Position numbers and translations under genes: made by a program. This document shows, piece after piece, positions 1 through 6,025 of a DNA stretch of 10,763 nucleotides (position 1 is the stretch's first letter; each line of letters opens with the position of its first letter). This DNA is from an uncultured Solobacterium sp. (GTDB lineage: Bacteria > Bacillota_I > Bacilli_A > Erysipelotrichales > Erysipelotrichaceae): positions 1 to 10,763 of the forward strand of contig CALBKL010000151.1 of assembly GCA_937895985.1 (NCBI GenBank), given 5' to 3'. Below the pieces are notes generated by a model. That model searched no databases. It was not told the origin of the DNA and saw only the letters and a list, made by a program, of their open reading frames with translations.

Positions 1-42
1 TCATGCTCTGTCAATTCAATAAATTTTTTATTGACAGTTCAT
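1..42 (-). other. Possible start of the next gene after glcT, frame broken or not a real start
   Basis: Reading leftwards from glcT, a strong Shine-Dalgarno (AAGGAGA, 49-55) sits six bases before an ATG at 40-42. That frame closes at once (Met-Asn-Cys-Gln-stop, TAA at 28-30). The +1 frame is open from just after the ATG to the window edge and reads plausibly (TVNKKFIELTEHD) but has no usual start codon. Either the SD serves a tiny leader peptide, or a one-base insertion or sequencing error has shifted the first codons, or the real gene starts outside the window. Only about 40 bases are visible, so the product cannot be named. In B. subtilis glcT is followed by the glucose PTS gene ptsG, but nothing visible here confirms that. 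Confidence 0.3.
9..38. repeat. Inverted repeat with outward-facing TTGACA hexamers
   Basis: The ends read CTGTCAA (9-15) and TTGACAG (31-37), perfect inverse complements, around an AT-rich core that can also form an eight-bp hairpin (TCAATAAA/TTTATTGA on the minus strand). Each arm carries a TTGACA, one per strand. The plus-strand copy (31-36) is followed 18 bases later by TATATT (55-60), a possible promoter pointing into the 3' end of glcT. No U-run follows, so it is not an ordinary terminator. Role unknown. Confidence 0.4.
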
Positions 43-62
43 AGTTGGTCTCCTTATATTCC

Positions 63-91
63 ACATGTGTAATACCCCTTACTACACATGT
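63..91. repeat. Nine-bp inverted repeat just downstream of glcT
   Basis: ACATGTGTA (63-71) and TACACATGT (83-91) are perfect inverse complements with an 11-base loop. It lies nine bases beyond the glcT stop codon. There is no T-run on the minus-strand side, so it may act as a 3' stabilising hairpin or weak processing site rather than a strong intrinsic terminator. Confidence 0.4.
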
Positions 92-99
92 ACGAACCA

Positions 100-936
100 T
101 TATTTGCGATACATCACAATATTCTGTAAGTGTATCGTTAGATAGCATCTTTCTCCTTCTCCGATATTGATGCCATATGTATTTTCAATGTGATCTCCTA
201 TCATGCATGCAATCCGGTATGATTTGCGATATTTATCATGAACAAGATCTCCAATCAGGTTGTTAATCTCTACTCCATCTAATGAGCGTTTGATAGCAAA
301 CTTCAAGTGTGTTACCAAACGTTGTTTGGCTACTTCGTAATCATTGAGATTGATTTGCATTTCTCTTTCGATGATTGCGAGTGTCTCTGTTAATATCTGT
401 GCAATCATCGTAGAAAGACTGGCACTTTCACCCTGTAAAGCAGCGTGAATATGCATGCATATAAATCCAATCTCGCTGTTATCCAAGTTAATATTTAAGC
501 GCTCGTTAATCTTCGCTAGCACTTCCTTTGCGAATTGAAATTCCTTTGGATATAAAAACTGAATTTCATCCGTGAATACATTTTTAACAGTAATCTTTTC
601 ACGGTAACGCTTTACACTAAACTGAATATGATCGAGTAATGCCAAGTGGATACGCTTATCGTATGCACCAAAGCTATTTGTCATCTCACTGATAACTTCT
701 TCGGTAACTTCTACCACTTCATCATCTGCACTATTTACTAACTCTTCATAACGTCTACGATCTTTTAAATCGACGAGTTCATATACATTTTGAATTTGTT
801 CTGTCGGAACAATATCGTTCTCTTTCTTTTGAAATCCAATACCCTTTCCAAAGACAATATATTCTCTAGAATCTTCATCACTATGACATACGACTACGTT
901 ATGATTTAGTATTTTTGCAATATTATATGTTTTCAC
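100..936 (-). CDS. glcT: GlcT-type PTS-regulated transcriptional antiterminator (BglG/LicT family)
   Basis: RNA-binding antiterminator of 278 residues. Domains in order: N-terminal CAT RNA-binding domain (about 1-58, IAKILNHNVVV and GKGIGFQKK), PRD1 (about 70-172) and PRD2 (about 175-278). The expected PTS-phosphorylatable histidines are present: His103 and His162/164 in PRD1 (LLDHIQFSVKR, MHIHAAL), His210 and His269 in PRD2. DHIQFSVKR and the LYPKEF...AKEV segment resemble Bacillus GlcT more than LicT. The start is GTG at 936-934, chosen because the family N-terminus aligns there; it overlaps the crr stop by 14 bases. The nearest SD-like AAGGA is 14 bases upstream, so translation is probably coupled to crr. 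It likely binds the RAT at 1437-1465 and so controls its own operon; PTS phosphorylation would modulate activity (family knowledge). Confidence 0.9.
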   Translation of the reverse strand: MKTYNIAKILNHNVVVCHSDEDSREYIVFGKGIGFQKKENDIVPTEQIQNVYELVDLKDRRRYEELVNSADDEVVEVTEEVISEMTNSFGAYDKRIHLALLDHIQFSVKRYREKITVKNVFTDEIQFLYPKEFQFAKEVLAKINERLNINLDNSEIGFICMHIHAALQGESASLSTMIAQILTETLAIIEREMQINLNDYEVAKQRLVTHLKFAIKRSLDGVEINNLIGDLVHDKYRKSYRIACMIGDHIENTYGINIGEGERCYLTIHLQNIVMYRK

Positions 937-1387
937 AATATGCTATCTCATCCTTTACTTTTAGGTTACCTGCTTGTTTGATGCGTACATCCTTATGATT
1001 TGTAACAATCACAAGAACATCTGTCTGATAGCTTGCTTGTTTTAGCATAGCTAAATCACAGTTTACAAGTAAGTCTCCAGCCTTTACGCTGTCTCCTTCA
1101 TGTACGCTAATCTGAAAGCCTGTCCCTTTTAACTGTACAGTATCGATACCAATATGCAAAATATATTCAATATTGTTTTTATCTGTAATACCAATCGCAT
1201 GTTTTGTTGGAAATACCATTGTAACTTTACCATCAACTGGTGAATGGATATCTCCATTTGTTGGAACAACTGCAAATCCCTTTCCCATTAGTTCTTTCGA
1301 GAATACTTCATCCTTTACTTCATTTAAGGGTTTAAACTCACCATCACATGGTGAATAGATAGTTGATTTTTTATGAAATAAGAACAT
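923..1387 (-). CDS. crr: PTS glucose-type EIIA protein (stand-alone)
   Basis: A 154-residue single-domain EIIA of the glucose family, a cytoplasmic phosphocarrier taking phosphate from HPr and passing it to an EIIB. Visible signatures: SPCDGE and GDIHSPVDGKV in the N-terminal half, His63 in TKHAIGI, and the phospho-acceptor His78 in ILHIGIDTVQLKG, followed by HEGDSVKAGDLL. Both active-site histidines are intact. The length is near that of E. coli Crr and B. subtilis-type EIIA domains. ATG at 1385-1387 has a strong SD (GGGAGG). It heads an operon with glcT (14-base overlap) behind a RAT/terminator leader. It is not fused to EIIBC; its permease partner is not in the window, though a gene cut off at the left edge could be one. 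Low-GC bacteria often use such EIIA to serve several EIIBC permeases (inference). Confidence 0.93.
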   Translation of the reverse strand: MFLFHKKSTIYSPCDGEFKPLNEVKDEVFSKELMGKGFAVVPTNGDIHSPVDGKVTMVFPTKHAIGITDKNNIEYILHIGIDTVQLKGTGFQISVHEGDSVKAGDLLVNCDLAMLKQASYQTDVLVIVTNHKDVRIKQAGNLKVKDEIAYCENI

Positions 1388-1401
1388 AGAATCCTCCCAC
1401 G

Positions 1402-1440
1402 AAAAAAGCCCATCAGAAAAATATAATTTTCCAATGAGCT
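1402..1440 (-). terminator. Leader terminator controlled by antitermination, upstream of crr
   Basis: On the minus strand an AGCUCAUUGGAAAA arm (from 1440) pairs with UUUUCUGAUGGGCU (down to 1407), about 14 pairs including three G-U, with a short AU loop and then six U residues (1402-1407). It ends about 15 bases before the crr start codon, so it would stop transcription unless the overlapping RAT is stabilised. Confidence 0.85.
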
Positions 1441-1465
1441 AATGCCTGCTTTCCAGTAACACGCT
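1437..1465 (-). promoter_or_regulatory. Ribonucleic antiterminator (RAT) for GlcT/LicT-family protein
   Basis: The minus strand reads AGCGTGTTACTG, then GAAAG, then CAGGCAT-TAGCT. The core GTTACTG...CAGGCA is the conserved RAT core of the LicT/GlcT family (known from Bacillus sac, bgl and ptsG leaders). CUG/CAG closes the apical loop; GUG/CAU and AGC/GCU form lower stems with internal bulges. The last four bases (AGCT, 1437-1440) are also the first bases of the terminator stem, so the two structures exclude each other. The cognate protein is very likely the GlcT encoded two genes on. Confidence 0.82.
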
Positions 1466-1477
1466 TTTGTTATCTTT

Positions 1478-1505
1478 ATCATAGCAAAGCAAAATTACTT
1501 GTCAA
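1478..1505 (-). promoter_or_regulatory. Promoter of the crr-glcT operon
   Basis: Consensus -35 TTGACA (1505-1500), a 16-base spacer, and -10 TATGAT (1483-1478) with an extended -10 TG (TGCTATGAT). Transcription should begin near 1471, placing the RAT only a few bases from the RNA 5' end, as is usual for these leaders. Confidence 0.75.
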
Positions 1506-1519
1506 TCACATATATAAAT

Positions 1520-1544
1520 AAAAAAATCGGTGGGCACCGATTTT
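1520..1544 (-). terminator. Intrinsic terminator after the ferredoxin gene
   Basis: Stem AAAATCGGT/ACCGATTTT around a short loop (1523-1544), with a run of T on the minus-strand exit side (1520-1526). It lies just beyond the ferredoxin stop and separates it from the crr promoter. On the plus strand it also has a short TTTT but no gene feeds it. Confidence 0.8.
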
Positions 1545-1551
1545 CTTATAT

Positions 1552-1731
1552 TTAGTTCTTTTCTGTAATTGCTGAAACTGGGCATACTGGAATGCATGAG
1601 AAGCATGAAATACATGTGTCTTCATCGCATCCGGACTTTCCATTTTCATCTAAAGCGAGTGCTGCTACTGGGCAAACTCCTACGCAAGCACCACAACCGA
1701 TACAAGTATCCTTATCAACTGTAACTGGCAT
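1552..1731 (-). CDS. 2[4Fe-4S] ferredoxin
   Basis: A 59-residue clostridial-type ferredoxin, a cytoplasmic low-potential electron carrier. Two cluster motifs are complete: C10-x2-C13-x2-C16-x3-C20-P and C40-x2-C43-x2-C46-x3-C50-P. One extra cysteine (C35) sits between them. The N-terminus MPVTVDKDTCIGCGAC and the length are typical of the family. ATG at 1729-1731 follows a strong SD (AAAGGAGG, 1741-1748) with a nine-base spacer. A terminator follows. The partner enzymes (for example pyruvate:ferredoxin oxidoreductase or hydrogenase) are not in the window, so its specific role is open; its presence suits a fermentative anaerobe (inference). Confidence 0.95.
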   Translation of the reverse strand: MPVTVDKDTCIGCGACVGVCPVAALALDENGKSGCDEDTCISCFSCIPVCPVSAITEKN

Positions 1732-1760
1732 TATTCGAGTCCTCCTTTATGAACACCTAA

Positions 1761-1790
1761 AGTATAGCACCCCACTATTTTGTTAGTAAA
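1761..1790 (-). promoter_or_regulatory. Probable ferredoxin promoter
   Basis: TATACT (1766-1761) preceded by TG one base upstream (TGCTATACT, extended -10), with a weaker TTTACT (1790-1785) 18 bases upstream. It lies in the 61 bases between ymdB and the ferredoxin gene. No terminator was seen after ymdB, so read-through is also possible. Confidence 0.55.
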
Positions 1791-1792
1791 TG

Positions 1793-2569
1793 CTAACCTT
1801 TCGGACGAATTTGAATCCTTTCAATCGAGGTTGCACGATTTGTTTTTTCATCAATATCAATGACTATACCAGATAGAATTGCTGGCCCTTGTGCTGGTGT
1901 ATAACGTGTAGATTCATTGAAAATACTTCTAGCAATGACTTCCTCAGTATCTCTTCCTAATATCGATGCATATACTCCACACATTCCTGCATCCGTGATA
2001 TATGCGCAACCGTTAAGAATCTGTTCATCCGCAGTTTGTACATGCGTATGTGTACCAATAACGGCAGTCACTCTTGGCGCAAAGTAATTTGCAAAGGTCA
2101 TCTTCTCAGCAGTCGCTTCTGCGTGTAGATCAACAAAGATAATATCTGCATCAATCTCTTTTAAGAGTTTTTCCATCGTGATGACAGGGTCTTCACGACA
2201 TACATCCATGAATACTTTTCCAACCAGATTAACAACCGCAATACGCTTTCCATTTACTTCTTTGATAACATAGCCTTTCCCAATATGGAATGGCTCCATA
2301 TTGGCAGGACGTACAATACGATTCATAGATGGAAAGTGATTTAGAATTTCTGTTTTAGAGAATGCATGGTTACCAAGTGTAATCACATCTATACCAGATA
2401 AGAGTAATTGATTATAAATTTTGAATGTAATCCCTTTGCCATGTGCAGAATTCTCTGCATTTACAATGACAAAATCTGGTTGATATTGTTCTTTTAATGT
2501 GTCTAGTTGCGCCAGAACTGCATCTCGTCCGCTCTTTGCGACGATATCTCCTAAAAACAGTACTCTCAT
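1793..2569 (-). CDS. ymdB: YmdB-family metallophosphoesterase (2',3'-cyclic nucleotide phosphodiesterase)
   Basis: A 258-residue protein matching the TIGR00282/YmdB family along its length. Metal ligands are visible: Asp8 (FLGDIV), Glu39 and Asn40 (NAENSAHGKG), Asn67-His68 (TLGNHAF), His149 (VDLHAEATAEK), His174 and His176 (IGTHTHVQTAD). In B. subtilis the protein hydrolyses 2',3'-cAMP and influences biofilm genes. It follows rny as in Bacillus, but a terminator lies between them here. ATG at 2567-2569 is preceded by GGGGA. The same SD also faces an ATG at 2572-2574 that opens a two-codon ORF (Met-Leu-stop) whose TGA overlaps the true ATG, so start may involve short-range re-initiation. Confidence 0.93.
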   Translation of the reverse strand: MRVLFLGDIVAKSGRDAVLAQLDTLKEQYQPDFVIVNAENSAHGKGITFKIYNQLLLSGIDVITLGNHAFSKTEILNHFPSMNRIVRPANMEPFHIGKGYVIKEVNGKRIAVVNLVGKVFMDVCREDPVITMEKLLKEIDADIIFVDLHAEATAEKMTFANYFAPRVTAVIGTHTHVQTADEQILNGCAYITDAGMCGVYASILGRDTEEVIARSIFNESTRYTPAQGPAILSGIVIDIDEKTNRATSIERIQIRPKG

Positions 2570-2592
2570 AACATGTTTCCCCTATCTTTTTC

Positions 2593-2618
2593 AAAAAAAG
2601 AACCGTGAACCGGTTCTT
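2593..2618 (-). terminator. Intrinsic terminator overlapping the rny stop codon
   Basis: On the minus strand AAGAACCG (2618-2611), loop GTTCA, CGGTTCTT (2605-2598), then T residues to 2593. The first stem bases are the last bases of the rny stop codon (2617-2619). It would end or reduce transcription between rny and ymdB. Confidence 0.8.
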
Positions 2619-4185
2619 ATTTCGCTAATTCTTGTGCACGTACTTCACGAATCAATGTTACCTTGATCTGTCCTGGATAAGTCATCTCATTTTCAATTCG
2701 TTCACGAATATCATGAGCAACCTTCACCATACGTACATCATCAATCTTCTCAGGCTGTACCATAACACGTAGTTCACGTCCAGCTTGGATTGCGAATGCT
2801 TTCTCAACTCCTTCAAAGTCTAATGCAATCTTCTCAAGATTTTCTAGACGTTGAATGTAGCCTTCCATAGATTCATAACGAGCACCCGGTCTAGCAGCAC
2901 TGATAGTATCCGCTGCAGCGACTAATACAGAAATAATATCTGTTGGAGCAGTATCGCCATGGTGAGCTTCAATAGAGTTAATAACGATTGGATTTTCTCC
3001 ATACTTCTTAGCAACCTTGGAACCTAACTCAACATGTGTTCCTTCAGTTTCAAAGTCTAGTGCTTTACCAATATCGTGTAATAAACCTGCACGCTTCGCA
3101 AGTGCTTGGTTTAGGCCTAATTCAGCAGCCATCATACCAGCGAAGTGTGCAACTTCTACAGAGTGTGATAAACCGTTTTGGCCATAGCTGTAACGGAATC
3201 TCATACGTCCTACTAGTTTGATAAGTTCACGATTCATCTTACCAATACCAAGTTTGAATACTGCTTCATTACCAATCTTGAAAATTGTCTCTTCAAGTTC
3301 ATCTGTAACCTTCTGAACAACTTCCTCAATACGTCCTGGTTGAATACGTCCATCCTTCATCAGAATTTCTAATGATTGACGTGCAATTTCACGACGAATT
3401 GGGTTAAAGCAAGAAACAGTAATAATATCTGGTGTGTCATCAATAATCAAATCAACACCTGTAGCTTGTTCGATTGCTTTGATATTTCTTCCCTCACGAC
3501 CGATGATACGTCCCTTCATCTCTTCACTTGGAAGTGTTACTGTACTAACGGTACGTTCGATTGTTTCCTCTTGCGAGTAGCGATGAATCGCTAAAGAAAT
3601 AATATTACGTGCAACAGAAGAGGCTTCTGCTTCTGCTTCCTCTTGTTTATCACGTAAGTAAGTAGCGATTTCAGCTTCTGTCTTCTTTTCGACAGCTTCC
3701 ATCAACTCTACCTTTGCGTCAGCCTGTGTCATATTGGACACACGCTCTAGTTCAACTAATTGCTGATCAATCTTAGCCTGCAAGTCTTCTTCCATTTTAG
3801 TGATATCTGCAAGTTTTCCAGTAATCTGCTGATCTTTTTCGTCAATTTTCTTTTCTTTTCGGGCAAGATTCTCCTCACGGAAATTCAAACTATCCTGCTG
3901 GCGCATGAGTTTATTTTCAACTTGTAATAATTTATTTTGTTGATTCTTAATCTCTTTTTCTGCCTGTAGTTTTAATTCGTAAGTTTGTTGTTTCGCGTCT
4001 AATGTAGCTTGGCGCGTAATTGTTTCTGCTTTTGAATTTGCTTCTTCAAGAATATCTTGCGATTTTGTAATCGCACGATCAAGACCGTGTTTGCCAGCAA
4101 CCTTCATAATACCGATGCCGACAAAGATACCTACAATAAGAGCTAAAATGACAGGAATTACAGGGTCATGAATGATATACCCCAT
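2617..4185 (-). CDS. rny: Ribonuclease Y (membrane-anchored endoribonuclease)
   Basis: RNase Y, 522 residues (family usually about 510-520), the main mRNA-decay-initiating endonuclease of many Bacillota. Domains: one N-terminal membrane helix (about 9-29, VIPVILALIVGIFVGIGIM), a long charged coiled coil (about 35-200), a KH RNA-binding domain with GREG at 229-232 in GRIIGREGRNIKAIEQATGVD, and an HD domain with His370-Asp371 (LLHDIGKALDFE), His408-His409 and Asp426 (AAADTISAARPGAR). The C-terminal segment through VRAQELAK is complete. Start ATG at 4183-4185 has GGAGG seven bases upstream. A strong promoter lies directly upstream. It acts at the inner face of the cytoplasmic membrane. Confidence 0.97.
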   Translation of the reverse strand: MGYIIHDPVIPVILALIVGIFVGIGIMKVAGKHGLDRAITKSQDILEEANSKAETITRQATLDAKQQTYELKLQAEKEIKNQQNKLLQVENKLMRQQDSLNFREENLARKEKKIDEKDQQITGKLADITKMEEDLQAKIDQQLVELERVSNMTQADAKVELMEAVEKKTEAEIATYLRDKQEEAEAEASSVARNIISLAIHRYSQEETIERTVSTVTLPSEEMKGRIIGREGRNIKAIEQATGVDLIIDDTPDIITVSCFNPIRREIARQSLEILMKDGRIQPGRIEEVVQKVTDELEETIFKIGNEAVFKLGIGKMNRELIKLVGRMRFRYSYGQNGLSHSVEVAHFAGMMAAELGLNQALAKRAGLLHDIGKALDFETEGTHVELGSKVAKKYGENPIVINSIEAHHGDTAPTDIISVLVAAADTISAARPGARYESMEGYIQRLENLEKIALDFEGVEKAFAIQAGRELRVMVQPEKIDDVRMVKVAHDIRERIENEMTYPGQIKVTLIREVRAQELAK

Positions 4186-4205
4186 TTTTAATCCTCCATT
4201 ATTCT

Positions 4206-4223
4206 TAGAGATTTCTCTCTCTA
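4206..4223 (-). other. 5' hairpin of the rny transcript
   Basis: TAGAGA (4223-4218) and TCTCTA (4211-4206) can pair around a six-base loop, right where the rny promoter should start transcription. A hairpin at the RNA 5' end could protect the message or allow feedback by RNase Y itself; the latter is only a guess. Confidence 0.35.
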
Positions 4224-4225
4224 GT

Positions 4226-4254
4226 ATTATACGGTTTTTTTCACATTTTCACAA
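4226..4254 (-). promoter_or_regulatory. rny promoter
   Basis: -35 TTGTGA (4254-4249), exactly 17-base spacer with an A-rich stretch, -10 TATAAT (4231-4226, full consensus). Transcription would start near 4219 and the leader would be about 35 bases long. Confidence 0.8.
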
Positions 4255-4280
4255 TAGACACACAAAACAATGAAAGCGTT

Positions 4281-5828
4281 TTACTCTGATTCTATCGTAT
4301 AGCGATGTAATCCCGTTGCATTCAACAAGTAGATATCATCAAAAACTTCCTGAATAAACTTACGATCATGAGATACAGCGATGATTGCTCCACCAAAGTT
4401 TTTTAATTCTTCTCTTACAACTGGAGCTGATAATGGAGAGAAGTTACGGGTAGGCTCATCCAGCAATAAGACATTGGCACCCTCTAGATGCATCTTTAAC
4501 ATGAATACCTTGGCACGTTGACCACCTGATAGTTCTTGTAATGAATGTTCCATCTCATCAGATGTAAACTTCATTGAACCAAGGTACTGTCGAATACGTG
4601 TAATATCCTCTTTATCCCCTACAGTTGTTAAGAAATCGATTGGTGATTCATACGCATCTAGGATTTCGTCATAGTTTTGTTGCATATAGCCAATACGGAT
4701 ATCTTCTCTTCCAACTAAAGATTCATGGATCTTATGTAATAGCGTTGTTTTCCCACAACCATTATTACCGATGATACATATCTTTTGATTACCGAATACT
4801 TGTAATTCAATATTATTGGCTAATAGTTTAGACTCATCTTTTGTTATTAGGCAATCTAAATGATAATCAAGAATTTGTTTGTCACTGGCAAATGGTTGCA
4901 CTTCAAAATGAAAGAATATCGCATCTTCACGTAGTGGTATCTCTGTCATATTCTCGCGCTCTCTTTCAAAACGCTTTCCCATCGCTTTGACACTTCTCAT
5001 CTTTTTCTTGAGATTTGCGGCAGTCTGCGGTGCTTGTCGCGATACAACACGCAATTCATGCTGGACACGTTCATAAACCTGTTGGTATTTTTCCATGCGC
5101 AACTTGTCTTGACGACGCTCACTTTGTGCATCCATCATCTGCTTATCAAATTGTTTATCACGCAGTTCTTTATATGCATCATAGCCAATATGCATGATTG
5201 TATGACGTGCTTGCGTTTTTCTTTTAACGAGTTCTAAATGAACAATACAATTTGCAGTATTCGATAATAGTGTTTCATCATGTGAGATATAGATAATTGG
5301 AATCCTAGAATCTTTGATAAACTTCTCTAACCATGCAAGCGTATTGATATCTAAGTCATTGGATGGCTCATCTAAAAGTAAGATACTTGGTTGTTCTAAA
5401 AGTATTGCAGCGAGTTGATACTTAATCTTTTCTCCTCCAGAAAGTGTAGATATCGTCTGTGTTTGATAATACATTTCTACATCGTACCCTAAGCAATGTG
5501 CAATTTCATGTAATTGTGATGGCGTTGCTAGTGAAAATGCTTCGCTTTCGCAGAAATATTCATACACAGTTTTCTTTGCATGCTTGCGTTCAAGTTCTTG
5601 AGCTAAATACCCTATTCTTTCACTCTTCGAGCGTATCTCTCCTTGTACTTCACAATAACTTTCTACAAGTTGTGGATCTACGATACATTTAAGTAATGTT
5701 GATTTTCCATTTCCTTCTTCACCAATGATGGCAATTTTATCTGTTGGTTTAACTATAAGTGTAAAGTCATCGATAATCTTACGTAGATCATATCGGTGGC
5801 TTATTGTTAAATTATGAATTTCTATCAT
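4281..5828 (-). CDS. ABC-F family ATPase, probable ribosome-protection type
   Basis: 515 residues with two ATP-binding cassettes and no membrane segment. NBD1: Walker A GEEGNGKS (36-43), signature LSGGE (129-133), Walker B ILLLDEP (149-155) followed by the D-loop SNDLD, switch His183. Linker about 205-300, rich in Lys/Arg/Glu (LKKKMRSVKAMGKRFERE). NBD2: GNNGCGKT (354-361), LSGGQ (433-437), VLLLDEP (453-459), switch His486. After the second Walker B comes TRNFSPLSAP rather than the usual TNHLD, a variant I associate with some Lsa/Vga-like ABC-F groups (memory, unverified). ABC-F proteins act on the 70S ribosome; several give lincosamide, streptogramin or pleuromutilin resistance. SD AGGAGG is six bases before ATG 5826-5828. 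The attenuator-type leader supports an antibiotic-responsive role; resistance spectrum cannot be read from sequence. Confidence 0.88.
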   Translation of the reverse strand: MIEIHNLTISHRYDLRKIIDDFTLIVKPTDKIAIIGEEGNGKSTLLKCIVDPQLVESYCEVQGEIRSKSERIGYLAQELERKHAKKTVYEYFCESEAFSLATPSQLHEIAHCLGYDVEMYYQTQTISTLSGGEKIKYQLAAILLEQPSILLLDEPSNDLDINTLAWLEKFIKDSRIPIIYISHDETLLSNTANCIVHLELVKRKTQARHTIMHIGYDAYKELRDKQFDKQMMDAQSERRQDKLRMEKYQQVYERVQHELRVVSRQAPQTAANLKKKMRSVKAMGKRFERERENMTEIPLREDAIFFHFEVQPFASDKQILDYHLDCLITKDESKLLANNIELQVFGNQKICIIGNNGCGKTTLLHKIHESLVGREDIRIGYMQQNYDEILDAYESPIDFLTTVGDKEDITRIRQYLGSMKFTSDEMEHSLQELSGGQRAKVFMLKMHLEGANVLLLDEPTRNFSPLSAPVVREELKNFGGAIIAVSHDRKFIQEVFDDIYLLNATGLHRYTIESE

Positions 5829-5842
5829 AAAATACCTCCTAC

Positions 5843-5877
5843 AAAAAAATCTGCTCTTTTCATGCGAAAAAAGCAGA
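5843..5877 (-). terminator. Leader terminator of the ABC-F gene
   Basis: On the minus strand TCTGCTTTTTTC (5877-5866), loop GCAT and GAAAAGAGCAGA (5861-5850) form 12 pairs (one G-U), followed by seven T residues (5849-5843). It ends about eight bases before the SD of the ABC-F gene, so the gene is only made if the terminator is avoided. Confidence 0.88.
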
Positions 5878-5971
5878 CAAAAATTCTCTGTATAGAGGTT
5901 TTAATCCGTTTCGACGCATGAAAAGATGTTTATTAAATATTCTCTTTTCATATGCTTAAAATCGGATTAAA
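5855..5971 (-). promoter_or_regulatory. Antiterminator / anti-antiterminator switch in the ABC-F leader
   Basis: TCTTTTCATGCG (5926-5915) is perfectly complementary over 12 bases to CGCATGAAAAGA (5866-5855), which contains most of the terminator loop and 3' arm: an antiterminator. The same arm can instead pair with an upstream ATGAAAAGA (5951-5943). That second stem is enclosed by TTTAATCCG (5971-5963) with CGGATTAAA (5908-5900): a nested anti-antiterminator. ATGAAAAGAG occurs twice (5951-5942 and 5863-5854), as expected for competing partners of one arm. Confidence 0.8.
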
Positions 5972-5978
5972 GGCTCAT
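5967..5978 (-). CDS. Candidate three-codon leader ORF (MSL)
   Basis: ATG at 5978-5976, AGC, CTT, stop TAA at 5969-5967. A weak SD (GAGAAG) lies three bases upstream. The stop codon is inside the first arm of the outer leader stem (5971-5963), so a ribosome held here would open that stem. Three-codon uORFs are known in some ABC-F leaders. No proof of translation. Confidence 0.4.
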   Translation of the reverse strand: MSL

Positions 5979-5985
5979 GTTCTTC

Positions 5986-6003
5986 TCAATCACCACACAT
6001 CAT
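5986..6003 (-). CDS. Candidate five-codon leader peptide (MMCGD)
   Basis: ATG at 6003-6001, encoding Met-Met-Cys-Gly-Asp, then TGA at 5988-5986. GAAAGG is about nine bases upstream and lies at the predicted 5' end of the RNA. It is the better-placed of two uORFs in the ABC-F leader; its stop is eight bases before the ATG of the second one. Confidence 0.5.
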   Translation of the reverse strand: MMCGD

Positions 6004-6025
6004 ACGATGTGACCTTTCTAGTAAA

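Noticed and set aside
1469..1482. cre-like TGATAAAGATAACA over the crr -10
   Set aside because: Lacks the central CG and one other conserved base; too weak to call a CcpA site.
4255..4280. Terminator after the ABC-F gene (AAAAC/GTTTT)
   Set aside because: Only five AT-rich pairs with a nine-base loop and no T-run; not a convincing intrinsic terminator.
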